DNA of 55,401 bases from Acidobacteriaceae bacterium. GTDB taxonomy: Bacteria; Acidobacteriota; Terriglobia; Terriglobales; Acidobacteriaceae. A model generated the notes under the pieces. It was given only the letters and a program-made list of their open reading frames with translations, ran no database searches and had not been told where the DNA came from. Numbering within the stretch: position 1 is the first letter of the stretch; every line of letters begins with the position of its first letter. This document shows positions 1-8,590 of this stretch, piece after piece. The translations under genes and the position numbers were made by a program. The stretch lies in the NCBI GenBank assembly GCA_025352065.1, contig JANXUC010000073.1, positions 1-55,401 on the forward strand. The letters run 5' to 3'.

Positions 1-2
1 AA

Positions 3-161
3 AAGGGGAGAGGCGAAAGGAAAACCACCGTAGTCGGCAACGCTGGGATCGTCGAAATCGAGCCCGCCCCGCCGAAACGCAAAGAAACTTTGCCAACTGG
101 CAAGGCGGAAGCCAATAAAGTCACAGGCTCTCGGAATGACAAGTTTCGAGTTGATAGCTAA
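3..161 (+). CDS. C-terminal end of an unidentified protein (partial)
   Basis: An open frame enters from the left edge and runs 52 codons to a TAA. It has coding-like codon use (GTC, GGC, ATC, GAG, CCC, GCC) and a Lys/Glu/Pro-rich tail around the segment IVEIEPAPPKRKETLPTGKA. The last codons overlap a half copy of the 'TCGGAATGACAA' intergenic repeat, so the natural end may have been changed by repeat insertion. No function can be assigned. It converges on lpdA and shares the hairpin at 170-200 with it. Confidence 0.4.
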   Translation, partial: KGRGERKTTVVGNAGIVEIEPAPPKRKETLPTGKAEANKVTGSRNDKFRVDS

Positions 162-169
162 GCTCAACG

Positions 170-200
170 AAGCAAGCCCCGTTGCCACACGGGCTTGCTT
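170..200. terminator. Bidirectional terminator-like hairpin between convergent genes
   Basis: A perfect 10-bp stem, AAGCAAGCCC paired with GGGCTTGCTT, has an 11-nt loop and lies between two convergent reading frames. There is no long T-run on either side, so it may act as a weak or Rho-assisted terminator. On the minus strand it follows the lpdA stop by about 20 nt. Confidence 0.5.
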
Positions 201-222
201 ACGTCGTGATCCTGCCAAGTTC

Positions 223-1641
223 TTACACGTTAATCGACAGCCCGTAGACGCTGTTGCTCGCGTCGAGCATGGCTTCCGCCAGGGTCGGGTGGGCGTGGAT
301 GGTAAACATCAGGTCTTCGACCGTGGCTTCGAGTTCCATGGCTGCAACGGCTTCGGCGATGAGCTCGGTGGCTTGCGGGCCGATGATGTGGACGCCGAGA
401 ATTTCGCCGTGTTTGGCGTCGGCTACAATTTTTACGAAGCCATCGTGGGAGCCAACAATCGAAGCGCGAGAGTTCGCGGTGAAGGGGAACTTGCCGACTT
501 TGAGTTCGTGTCCGGCTTCGCGAGCTTTCGCTTCGGTCAGACCTACGCTGCCGATTTCTGGGTGGCAGTAGGTTGCATTCGGAATGCGCAGAGGATTGAT
601 GGGCTTGGCGGTCTTGCCAGCAATCTTGGCGATGGCCACGATACCTTCCATCATGGCTACGTGTGCCAGTTGCGGCGTTCCGATTACGATATCGCCGATG
701 GCGTAGATGCCGGGCTCATCTGTTTGCATCCATTGATTGATTTTGATGAAGCCGCGGTCGGGCTTGATTTTCGTCTTTTCCAGGCCTACGTTTTCCGTGA
801 CGGGTTTGCGACCGACGGCGATCAGAATCTTTTCGGCATCGAGTTTCTGTTGCTTGCCATCAACGGTGAAGGTTACGGAAACACCGTCTTTGGTTTTGTC
901 GACCTTATCCATCTTGGCCGAGGTGTAACAGGTGATGCCGCGTTTGCGGTAGATACGAGCGAGTTCTTTGGAAATCTCTTCGTCTTCGACTGGGACGACG
1001 CGGGGCAGCATTTCCAGGACCGTCACTTCGGTGCCGAACGAATTGAAGATCGAAGCGAATTCCATGCCGACCGCGCCAGCACCGACCACGACTAGCGTCT
1101 TCGGGATCGAGGTCAGACTTAGGACTTCGATGTTGGTTAGGATTGTTGAATCTGCTTGCAGGCCGGGGATCATGCGGGCTTCGGAGCCAGTGGCGAGGAT
1201 CACGTTTTTCGCTTTCAGAATGCGAGTCTCGGCGCCGGTCTTTGCGACTTCGACCGAGAGGATGCCGTCTTTGGCGGGTCCGGTGAGGCGTCCCCAGCCG
1301 GAGACGACATCGACCTTGTTTTTCCGCATCAGGAATTCGAGGCCTTTGGTGTGCTTGGTGACGATCTTGGTCTTGCGCGACAGCACGGAGGTCCAGTTGA
1401 TCTTGGGCTCGCTGCTGAGATCGATGCCGTATTCCTTGGCTTCCTTCAGGTGATCCCACAACTCGGCGCTGAAGAGCATGGCTTTGGTGGGAATGCAGCC
1501 GACCTGGAGGCAGGTGCCGCCAAGGGCGCTGTCTTTTTCGATCATGGCGGTTTTCAGGCCGAACTGTCCGGCGCGAATGGCTGCGGTGTATCCACCGGGG
1601 CCGCTTCCGATAATGACGACGTCGTAAATTGTTTCAGGCAA
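223..1641 (-). CDS. lpdA: Dihydrolipoyl dehydrogenase (E3)
   Basis: Reoxidises dihydrolipoamide on the E2 subunits of 2-oxoacid dehydrogenase complexes (and glycine cleavage H protein), passing electrons through FAD to NAD+. At 472 residues it has the family length. The N-terminal FAD motif GSGPGG is at 12-17, the redox-active disulfide Cys44/Cys49 lies in GGTCLQVGCIPTKAM, the NAD-binding GAGAVG is near 190, and the dimer-interface catalytic His451-Glu456 pair lies in HAHPTLAE near the C-terminus. All catalytic residues are present. No E1/E2 gene is adjacent in the window, so the gene appears to stand alone. Upstream is a 100-nt gap to the next minus-strand gene. Confidence 0.96.
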   Translation of the reverse strand: MPETIYDVVIIGSGPGGYTAAIRAGQFGLKTAMIEKDSALGGTCLQVGCIPTKAMLFSAELWDHLKEAKEYGIDLSSEPKINWTSVLSRKTKIVTKHTKGLEFLMRKNKVDVVSGWGRLTGPAKDGILSVEVAKTGAETRILKAKNVILATGSEARMIPGLQADSTILTNIEVLSLTSIPKTLVVVGAGAVGMEFASIFNSFGTEVTVLEMLPRVVPVEDEEISKELARIYRKRGITCYTSAKMDKVDKTKDGVSVTFTVDGKQQKLDAEKILIAVGRKPVTENVGLEKTKIKPDRGFIKINQWMQTDEPGIYAIGDIVIGTPQLAHVAMMEGIVAIAKIAGKTAKPINPLRIPNATYCHPEIGSVGLTEAKAREAGHELKVGKFPFTANSRASIVGSHDGFVKIVADAKHGEILGVHIIGPQATELIAEAVAAMELEATVEDLMFTIHAHPTLAEAMLDASNSVYGLSINV

Positions 1642-1748
1642 GAGAGTGCTCCGTGGTCTTTATGAGTCGGTAATAGAGATGACAAATGGCGAACCTTAGA
1701 TTCTAGACCACGGGAAGGGTGGATGCGAAGGGCCAGCTGTAGCTAGTT

Positions 1749-2000
1749 TCAGTTTCGCCTATGCGCCCTGCTGATTAGAATATCGCCAACTCCATAAATG
1801 AGGAGAACAACACCGGGAGCGAGGCAATATACAAATGGAGCGAGACCCGCTCCCATGTATCTGTCGTCGGCCTCAAAATGTGATTCATTTGGCTTAGAGG
1901 TTCCGCGCAATGCCTCTTGACCGAAGTCGGATTCCCCAATGAAGAAGAGGCCGCAGAGAAAGGCAGAACAAGCGAGAACAGTTTTCTGTCGTAAATTCAT
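1749..2000 (-). CDS. Small two-segment membrane protein, unknown function
   Basis: An 83-residue protein not assigned to any family. Hydrophobic stretches lie at about 8-25 (a signal-like or anchoring segment ending before GESDFGQ) and about 50-70 (APFVYCLAPGVVLLIYGVGD), joined by a polar loop. It begins 9 nt after the hemB stop on the same strand, so it is probably co-transcribed and translationally coupled. No role in heme synthesis can be inferred from the sequence. The small size makes the coding call moderate rather than certain. Confidence 0.6.
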   Translation of the reverse strand: MNLRQKTVLACSAFLCGLFFIGESDFGQEALRGTSKPNESHFEADDRYMGAGLAPFVYCLAPGVVLLIYGVGDILISRAHRRN

Positions 2001-2009
2001 GACGGATTT

Positions 2010-3011
2010 CTACCCAAGCAGCTTTGCAACTTCTTTAGCGTAATACGTCAGAATAATGCTCGCCCCCGCGCGTCGAATCGATGTCAGCGATTCGAGGATG
2101 ACGCGTTCGCGCTCGATCCAGCCGTTGCGGGCGGCGGCTTCGATCATGGCGTACTCGCCGGAGACTTGGTAGGCGGCTAGGGGCAGATCGAAACTGTCGC
2201 GGGCGGCGGCTATTACGTCGAGGTAGGGAAGCGCGGGCTTGACCATAATCATGTCAGCTCCTTCTTCTACGTCGAGAGCGATCTCGTGCATGGCTTCGCG
2301 GAAGTTGGCCGGGTCCATCTGGTAGGAGCGGCGGTCTCCGAATTGCGGAGCGGAGTCAGCGGCTTCACGGAAGGGGCCGTAGTAGCCCGAAGCAAATTTT
2401 GCGGCGTAGGCGAGGATCGGAGTGTTCTCGAACTCGGCGGCGTCGAGGCCTTTGCGGATGGCGGCAACGCGACCGTCCATCATGTCGGATGGAGCTACGA
2501 TATCGATTCCTGCCTTCGCTTGCGAGACGGCGGTGCGGGCAAGAATTTCCAAAGTTGGATCGTTGAGGATTTCGTACTCTTGTGTCGCTCCCTTCGCCGA
2601 AGTTTTCTTCTGCACAATTCCGCAGTGGCCGTGCGACATGTATTCGCACAGGCAAACGTCGCCGATGAGCAGCATCCCCGGAACTTCGCTCTTCAACGCA
2701 CGAGCGGCGCGCTGGACGATGCCGTCATCCGCCCAGGCTCCGGTGGCGGTCTCATCTTTTGTTTCCGGCAAGCCAAATAAGATCAGAGCCTTCACGCCGA
2801 GCGCGAAGGCTTCCCGAGCTTCCTTTACGGCTTCGTCCACAGAAAGATTGAACACTCCCGGCATGGAGCCGATGGGCTTGCGCACACCCTCGCCCGGGCA
2901 GATAAACAAAGGATAGACAAAGGATTCGGGGGAAAGCCGAGTTTCACGGACTAGGGAGCGCAAAGCTTCGCTCTGGCGCAGGCGGCGTAGCCGCGTATCT
3001 GGGAAGGCCAT
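2010..3011 (-). CDS. hemB: Delta-aminolevulinic acid dehydratase (porphobilinogen synthase)
   Basis: Condenses two 5-aminolevulinate molecules to porphobilinogen in the cytoplasm, the second common step of tetrapyrrole synthesis. It has 333 residues, the normal length. Two Schiff-base lysines are recognisable: Lys205 in the AAKFAS segment and Lys258 in MVKPALPY. Cys120, Cys122 and Cys130 in [14 protein letters not shown] form the triad of the zinc-dependent subclass, so this enzyme probably uses active-site zinc rather than only magnesium. It diverges from the histidine kinase gene, leaving about 166 nt for both promoters. Confidence 0.96.
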   Translation of the reverse strand: MAFPDTRLRRLRQSEALRSLVRETRLSPESFVYPLFICPGEGVRKPIGSMPGVFNLSVDEAVKEAREAFALGVKALILFGLPETKDETATGAWADDGIVQRAARALKSEVPGMLLIGDVCLCEYMSHGHCGIVQKKTSAKGATQEYEILNDPTLEILARTAVSQAKAGIDIVAPSDMMDGRVAAIRKGLDAAEFENTPILAYAAKFASGYYGPFREAADSAPQFGDRRSYQMDPANFREAMHEIALDVEEGADMIMVKPALPYLDVIAAARDSFDLPLAAYQVSGEYAMIEAAARNGWIERERVILESLTSIRRAGASIILTYYAKEVAKLLG

Positions 3012-3177
3012 GCAGGGATTCTACAACTCGCGACGAGGGGATACGCAGCCGCAACTTGATTTAGGTTGTCACTGGCATATCGAATCTTCCAAAGAACGAA
3101 GCACTTTGGTAACAGCCCTGCATGGGTTCTTACAGCAAAGGAGGCTGTCACCATTTAGATTTATGGGAGGTATGCGC

Positions 3178-4920
3178 ATGCAGTCCCGTATCGTTTTTTG
3201 GCTTTTGGCTGGCATCGCCCTGGTGCATGCGGTGGCCTCCTGCATTTTGCACAAGGGATATCCGGCTAGAGTTGTGGGCGATATTGCGCCAATGCTTGGG
3301 GGTGCCATTGGCGTGTATGCGATGGCGCGCAACACCTGGCGCGCGCAAGGAGTTGTTCGGGCGTTCTGGGGACTGCTTGGACTGGGCTGCTTGATGTGGA
3401 TGTTTAACCAGGGAGCCTGGACTTGGTACGAAGTGATTGTGAGGGAGCCTCTACCGGAACCGTTCTACGCCGACCCAGTGATCTTCTTGCACATCGCGCC
3501 GTTCATCGCGGCGGTTGGATTGCTGCCGCAGCTACCGGAAGAGAGCCGGAAGTTGTATTTCAGCACGTTCAATACGGTGATCCTCACCGTTTGGTGGCTC
3601 TTTGTTTACATGTTCGTGGTGGTGCCCGACCAGTTTGTAGTGTTCAACGCAAAAAGATATGGCGTGAGTTTCGACCACCTCTATCTGATTGAGAATTTGA
3701 TATTCATGGGAGTGCTCGCGCTGGCAGTCTGGGCGACACACGCGCACTGGCGCAAGCTTTACCTGCACATGTTTTGGGCGACGGGTTTTTACACGTTGGG
3801 CTCGTTCTGGTTGAACGTGGCAATTGATAAAGGTAAGTACTACAGCGGCAGCCTGTATGACATTCCGTACATCGTGGCTGTCTGCTGGTTTGCCTGGATC
3901 GGTGTTTTCGGTGGAACGCTGCCGCTGGCCAACGAAGCTCCCAGCCTACGAACACAGGAATGGATCAAGCTCTCGCCGCGGCTCACGATGTTGGCTGTGC
4001 TGTCGCTCCCATTGTTTGGTGGCTGGACTCTGCTGTGGGATGGCAGCGCTTCTGAGTTGCGTCGCTTTCGCCTGGAATTGACCATGATCTTCATGATCGT
4101 TCTGGGTATCTGCGTGTTCTTTAAACAGTATTTGCTGGATCGCGCGCTGCTGAAGATGGTGGAAGTGGAACAGCGCAACGTGGAACAGTTAAAGTGTCTG
4201 CAGAGTAAATTGGTGCAGAAAGAAAAGCTGGCGTCCTTGGGGCAGCTTGTGGCGGGGGCGGCGCACGAAATTAACAATCCGCTTACCGCGATACTGGGCT
4301 ATTCGGAAATGCTGTCGTCGGACCCGGCGGTGTCAGTGAGTGCGCAGCAGATTGCTCAGAAAATTGCCCAGCAAGCGCGCCGGACTGGACATCTGGTCGC
4401 GGACCTACAGTCTTTTTCTCAAGCTACGGCGTCGGAGCGGGCGCTGGTAGATGTGGCTTCGCTGGTGAATCGAGCTTTGCAAATGCAAATCCCGCGCACG
4501 GATGGCCAAGGCATTCGCGTGGAAGCTGATTTGGAGTCCGGGCTGCCGCGCATCTGGGGCAACGCGAATGGCCTGTTTCAAGTCTTTTCGCACATTGCGG
4601 AAAATGCTTGCGACGCGCTGGAAGAAAATGGTGGAGGCTCGATGTATGTGCGGCTGCGGAGAACGGCTTCCGATCTGGTGCTGGATTTTGCGGACTCCGG
4701 CAAGGGGATTCGTGACCCGCAACGCGTTTTCGATCCCTTCTACACCACCAAGGCCGTGGGCCAAGGTACGGGCCTCGGCCTGAGCGCGGCCTACGGCATT
4801 ATTCAGGAGCACGGCGGAGAAATTTCCTGCTCGAACCGTCCGGAAGGCGGAGCAGTTTTTACGGTGCGGCTGCCATTGACATCGGGGCATGCGCAGGCTG
4901 CGGCGAATATTGTCGGCTAG
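3178..4920 (+). CDS. Membrane-bound sensor histidine kinase
   Basis: An orphan two-component sensor of 580 residues. The N-terminal half is polytopic, with about eight hydrophobic segments between 5 and 330. A short coiled coil (VEVEQRNVEQLKCLQSKLVQ) leads to the phospho-acceptor helix, with His363 in AGAAHEINNPLTAILGY. The ATPase domain has an N box (HIAENACDAL), G1 (DSGKGI) and G2 (GTGLGLSAAYG). The sensed signal is unknown and no response regulator is next to it. The frame is open back to 3010, but ATG 3178 is preceded by GGGAGG with 7-nt spacing; ATG 3163 and 3172 are alternatives. It probably phosphorylates a regulator encoded elsewhere. Confidence 0.9.
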   Translation: MQSRIVFWLLAGIALVHAVASCILHKGYPARVVGDIAPMLGGAIGVYAMARNTWRAQGVVRAFWGLLGLGCLMWMFNQGAWTWYEVIVREPLPEPFYADPVIFLHIAPFIAAVGLLPQLPEESRKLYFSTFNTVILTVWWLFVYMFVVVPDQFVVFNAKRYGVSFDHLYLIENLIFMGVLALAVWATHAHWRKLYLHMFWATGFYTLGSFWLNVAIDKGKYYSGSLYDIPYIVAVCWFAWIGVFGGTLPLANEAPSLRTQEWIKLSPRLTMLAVLSLPLFGGWTLLWDGSASELRRFRLELTMIFMIVLGICVFFKQYLLDRALLKMVEVEQRNVEQLKCLQSKLVQKEKLASLGQLVAGAAHEINNPLTAILGYSEMLSSDPAVSVSAQQIAQKIAQQARRTGHLVADLQSFSQATASERALVDVASLVNRALQMQIPRTDGQGIRVEADLESGLPRIWGNANGLFQVFSHIAENACDALEENGGGSMYVRLRRTASDLVLDFADSGKGIRDPQRVFDPFYTTKAVGQGTGLGLSAAYGIIQEHGGEISCSNRPEGGAVFTVRLPLTSGHAQAAANIVG

Positions 4921-4956
4921 TTCGTTCATTGCGATCTTCATCTGCATCGCGGTGGG

Positions 4957-7416
4957 ATGCCGCTCCTGGGATACGATTACGGGAGCATGTCCTCCGCACT
5001 TCAGCACAGCAGTGCCAAGCTTCTTGAGTTCGAGCCGTTTCGCGAACTGCTGCTGGGCTATGCCTCATCGCCGCTGGGCAAGATGCGAATTTCGCAATTG
5101 GAACCTTGCCGCGATCGGGCTTGGATCGTCGAACAGCAGGAACTTACGTCGGAGATTGCCGAATTCCGAAGGGCCGGCGGACGGCTCGAGTTTGGTGGGT
5201 TGCTGGATGTCACGCAGCTCGTTACACTGGCGCGGATTGAAGGCGCGGCGCTGGAGACGGCTGAAATTCGCGACGTAATCCTTGTCGTGGATCGGGCAGC
5301 CGAGTGGAGACAAATTTCCCTGCGCCCTCCCGCAGCGATGAAGAAAGACTTCCGCGCCGTGGCAAAGCTTTCCGAACGGATTGCGGATTTCGACGAATTT
5401 CTGCGTGGCTTTCGCAACAAGATTCTGCCCGACGGCACATTGGAAGATAAAGCTTCGCCAGCGCTGTCGGCCATTCGGCGCGAGATTGAGAAGCAGCGGC
5501 GGTCGATTCAGGAATCGCTGCGCGGCTATCTGCGGCGCTTGTCGGAGGGCGGAGCGGCGCAGGACGAACTCGTCACCATTCGCGGAGAGCGTTTCGTCAT
5601 TCCGGTCAAGGTGGAACAGAAGCGCCGCGTGCAAGGCGTGGTGCATGGCACGAGCTCGAGCGGGCAAACGGTTTTTGTCGAGCCTCTGGAGACTATCGAA
5701 CAAAACAATGAGTTAGTGCGGCTTCTCGACGAAGAGCTGGCTGAAGTTCATCGTATTCTGGTGGAGATGACGCGGCGGATTGGGGAGAACTCCGCTGCGA
5801 TTTTGGCGGCGATCAAAGCTCTGGCGGAGTTGGAATTGCAGTTCGCGAAAGCACGATTTGCCGAAGACTACAATTGCGTGCCCGCGGTGTTGTCGGAGGG
5901 CAATCGCCTGATTCTGCACAACGCGCGGCATCCACTTCTGGAACGCAACCTTAAGCTCAAGGGCGGCAAGATCGTTCCCACAACGCTGGAGCTCGAAGGC
6001 GTGCGCCGCGAGCTGATTATTACGGGACCCAATACGGGCGGTAAGACGGTTGCTCTCAAGACAACAGGCCTGCTTGCTTTGATGGCCCTGTCCGGAGTTC
6101 CTATTCCCGCGGATCGAGCGGAGTTCCCGCTTTTCGATGCCGTCCTTGCCGACATTGGCGACTATCAATCGATTGAGCAGAATCTCTCGACTTTTTCCGC
6201 GCATGTCACGAATATCGATTTCATCTCGCGAACCGCGACGGCGAATTCGCTGGTGCTGCTTGACGAACTTGGCTCGGCCACGGATCCCGAAGAGGGCGCG
6301 GCGCTGGCGGTGGCGATTGCTGCGCACTTCGGTCGCATCGGCGCCATGACAATTATTTCCACGCATCACACGTCGCTGAAAGTTTATGCGGCGAACGCCC
6401 TTGGAGTGATCAACGCAGCCGTCGGCTTCAATGAGACGACGCTGCAGCCGACTTACGAGCTGCGAATTGGAGTGCCGGGTGCGTCTGCTGGTCTGAACAT
6501 TGCACAACGGCTCGGCTTGAACCCGGAAATTATCGAAGCAGCTCGCGCAAAACTCAGCACGCAAGCTATCGACATCGCAAACTTTCTGGATCGCCTGCAC
6601 GCCGACTTGCGCCAAGCGGAAGAAGAGAGAGCACGCCTGCACCGACTCGAGACGGAGGTCGAAAAAGAACGCGCTCGCCTGGCCGCAGAAGGCCTTCGCG
6701 AACAGCGAGAAAAGGTTCGTGAGCTCGAAAAGAAAATGGAATCGCTGTTGCGCGATTTCGAATATCACGCCCGTGAGGCGGTGAGTGCCATTCAAGACCG
6801 GGCCGCCGCCCAAAAGTTGACGAAAGATGCCGACCGCCGCGTGGCCAAACTGCGCCGCGAATTTCGCGAACAATTTGATTCCACAGTTGTCGCGCATGCT
6901 ACCGGCGCTGATCGCGGCGATCCCAACGCGCAGCCCCAGGTGGTAAAGCTGGTTTCCGAAGGTGACACGGTCAAACTGAAATCCATGGGCCGTAACGCGC
7001 TCATCAAACGCAAAATTGACGAGAATCAGTTTGAAGTCGAAATCGGCTCCATGAAAATGAAGATTGCCCGCGACGATATTGCCGAGGTCGTCGTCCGTTC
7101 GTCGAGTTCACCGATCGAGGCCGCTCGCGCGCGAGGCATTTCCGTGACACTGCAAAAACAAGACTCCAGCGCGCCGATGGAAATCAACGTCATCGGCCAG
7201 AATGTCGACGATGCTACCCGGGAGGTTGAAAAGTTTCTTGATCGCGCGTTCCTGGCAGGCCTGCCGCGTGTGCGCATCGTCCACGGCAGCGGCATGGGAA
7301 TCTTGCGTAAAGCCCTGCGCCAGTATTTGCAGAAGCATGAGCATGTGGCTACAGTCGCCGAACCTCCCCACAACGAAGGCGGCGGCGGTGCGACGGTGGT
7401 GGAGTTAAAGGGCTGA
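4957..7416 (+). CDS. mutS2: MutS2 family ATPase/endonuclease
   Basis: MutS2 proteins lack the mismatch-recognition domain of MutS. They act on branched DNA to limit homologous recombination and, in some bacteria, rescue collided ribosomes. The protein has 819 residues. It has an N-terminal core/lever region with long coiled coils (505-640, many E/R/K), a MutS-type ATPase with Walker A GPNTGGKT near 357 and Walker B VLLDELGSATDPEEG, and a C-terminal Smr domain (about 735-819) with the IVHGSGMGILRKALR motif. ATG 4987 is an alternative start. It starts 36 nt after the kinase gene; the two may share a transcript without any evident functional link. Confidence 0.93.
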   Translation: MPLLGYDYGSMSSALQHSSAKLLEFEPFRELLLGYASSPLGKMRISQLEPCRDRAWIVEQQELTSEIAEFRRAGGRLEFGGLLDVTQLVTLARIEGAALETAEIRDVILVVDRAAEWRQISLRPPAAMKKDFRAVAKLSERIADFDEFLRGFRNKILPDGTLEDKASPALSAIRREIEKQRRSIQESLRGYLRRLSEGGAAQDELVTIRGERFVIPVKVEQKRRVQGVVHGTSSSGQTVFVEPLETIEQNNELVRLLDEELAEVHRILVEMTRRIGENSAAILAAIKALAELELQFAKARFAEDYNCVPAVLSEGNRLILHNARHPLLERNLKLKGGKIVPTTLELEGVRRELIITGPNTGGKTVALKTTGLLALMALSGVPIPADRAEFPLFDAVLADIGDYQSIEQNLSTFSAHVTNIDFISRTATANSLVLLDELGSATDPEEGAALAVAIAAHFGRIGAMTIISTHHTSLKVYAANALGVINAAVGFNETTLQPTYELRIGVPGASAGLNIAQRLGLNPEIIEAARAKLSTQAIDIANFLDRLHADLRQAEEERARLHRLETEVEKERARLAAEGLREQREKVRELEKKMESLLRDFEYHAREAVSAIQDRAAAQKLTKDADRRVAKLRREFREQFDSTVVAHATGADRGDPNAQPQVVKLVSEGDTVKLKSMGRNALIKRKIDENQFEVEIGSMKMKIARDDIAEVVVRSSSSPIEAARARGISVTLQKQDSSAPMEINVIGQNVDDATREVEKFLDRAFLAGLPRVRIVHGSGMGILRKALRQYLQKHEHVATVAEPPHNEGGGGATVVELKG

Positions 7417-7424
7417 CGCAAGTC

Positions 7425-7453
7425 ACGTAGCCACAGGCGCCTCGCCGGTGCGT
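7425..7453. repeat. Short palindromic intergenic repeat, copy 1 (TCACGTAGCC type)
   Basis: The segment beginning TCACGTAGCC and continuing CAGGCGCCTCGCC closely matches a second copy at 53573-53602, with a few substitutions in the arms. In the second copy the inverted repeat is intact. Both lie just outside coding sequence. Confidence 0.55.
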
Positions 7454-7468
7454 GCTCTGTGAATCAGA

Positions 7469-7487
7469 CTGTGGAGCGATTCCACAG
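7469..7487. terminator. Hairpin downstream of mutS2
   Basis: CTGTGG and CCACAG flank a 7-nt loop about 55 nt after the mutS2 stop. There is no T-run, so termination activity is uncertain. Confidence 0.25.
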
Positions 7488-7596
7488 AATCTCCCCGCGT
7501 GGCGCTTGATTTCTGAGATGTGTTCCAATAGATTTACACTTCCCGGAGTGGGCGAGGAAAACGAACTCTAGAGTTTGCCTTGCAGGAGTGATTCCA

Positions 7597-8253
7597 ATGA
7601 ACCAAGGCTGGTTGCGGTACCTATTGAGCGCGGTTGTGCTACTCGCGGCGATGAATTTCCTGAGCTGTGGCAATCAACGCAAGCTAGTGAGCATTGATGT
7701 CCATCCTGCCACTTTCACGTTCTTCACTCCAGACCCTCAGAGCTTGGCTGTTTTCACCGCTCTAGGCACCTACAAGCATCCCCCGGACACCAGAGACATT
7801 ACAGGCCAGGTAACATGGAAAACCGATAATCCACAAGTGATCTTGGTCAACAAGGGCGTGGTGTCCCCACAGCCCGGCGGCGTTTGTGGTTTCGGTGACA
7901 TCTCAGCGAGCTTTAACGAAGGTGGGAACCTGATCACTGGATACGCGACGGTTATAGTCAATGACCCGACGAGATCAATTTGTCCGGGAGGCGGCACAAC
8001 GCAAGGCGTGGTATCCGTGACTCTGGCACCCGCATCTGACGACGGCTCCGTGGCCAGTGCGCCGGCTGGGATCGCCTGCCCCTCGGGACCTTGTATCACG
8101 CAGTTCCCCGTCGGTACCACGGTTGGACTCAATGCGGTACCGACTGCGGGGCATACTTTCGTTGGTTGGACAGGTGGATGCACGGGCTCACAAACTACTT
8201 GCTCATTTACCGTGCCGACTGGCAGCACGAACGTGACCGCGACCTTTAATTGA
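7597..8253 (+). CDS. Lipoprotein with divergent InlB-like repeat domain
   Basis: A 218-residue exported protein. The hydrophobic N-terminus ends in the lipobox-like FLSC, so it is probably lipidated at that cysteine and envelope-anchored. The middle resembles a bacterial Ig-like fold (TGQVTWKTDNPQVILVNKGVV). The end matches the divergent InlB B-repeat type (TAGHTFVGWTGGCTGSQTTC), common in secreted proteins of this phylum, with a Cys pair that could form a disulfide. GCAGGAG lies 8 nt before ATG 7597, which decides the start over the GTG at 7588. Role unknown; cell-surface binding or structure is only a guess. Confidence 0.75.
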   Translation: MNQGWLRYLLSAVVLLAAMNFLSCGNQRKLVSIDVHPATFTFFTPDPQSLAVFTALGTYKHPPDTRDITGQVTWKTDNPQVILVNKGVVSPQPGGVCGFGDISASFNEGGNLITGYATVIVNDPTRSICPGGGTTQGVVSVTLAPASDDGSVASAPAGIACPSGPCITQFPVGTTVGLNAVPTAGHTFVGWTGGCTGSQTTCSFTVPTGSTNVTATFN

Positions 8254-8590
8254 GAGGCTCCGATGGATTCCGAGATTCCCGCCGGAGTTCGACTCACCTT
8301 CTCGCAGCACGTTTGCGTGCCGAAGAGAAAGGTCTGGCGTTCGATACCGTCGTCTATTTCGACCGCCTCTCTCCTGAAGCTGTTGCGGAAGAAGCAATGC
8401 TGGAAAGCTTTTTGACAACCAACATCCGTCACGTCGATAGTCGATCAAGTACCCTGAAGGTCAGCTTGCTTTGAGTTTGCGGAATTGGAGCGTTAGACCC
8501 TCATCTTCCACAGCTTCTCCACAAGAATCCGGCGCGGCGCGCTTCCCGCAGTAGGCGGCATGACCGACAATTAAACTAGCATCGTCTTCC
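8254..8590 (+). pseudogene. Intergenic stretch with a possible frameshifted gene remnant
   Basis: This 337-nt gap holds no intact gene. From ATG 8263 one frame reads MDSEIPAGVRLT. A second frame then carries the protein-like segment AEEKGLAFDTVVYFDRLSPE up to a TGA at 8472-8474. A single-base shift would join them into a polypeptide of about 70 residues. The codon choice of the second segment (GTC, TTC, GAC, CTC) is coding-like. It may be a decayed gene or chance. The rest of the gap shows no clear element apart from CTTCCACAGCTTCTCCACAA near 8507, two TCCACA-type motifs. Confidence 0.25.

Noticed and set aside
5713-6897. 394-residue reading frame antisense to mutS2
   Set aside because: Shadow of the mutS2 ATPase region; composition is explained by the opposite strand.
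7770-8432. 220-residue reading frame antisense to the lipoprotein gene
   Set aside because: The plus-strand frame has a ribosome-binding site, signal sequence and known domain; the antisense frame has none.
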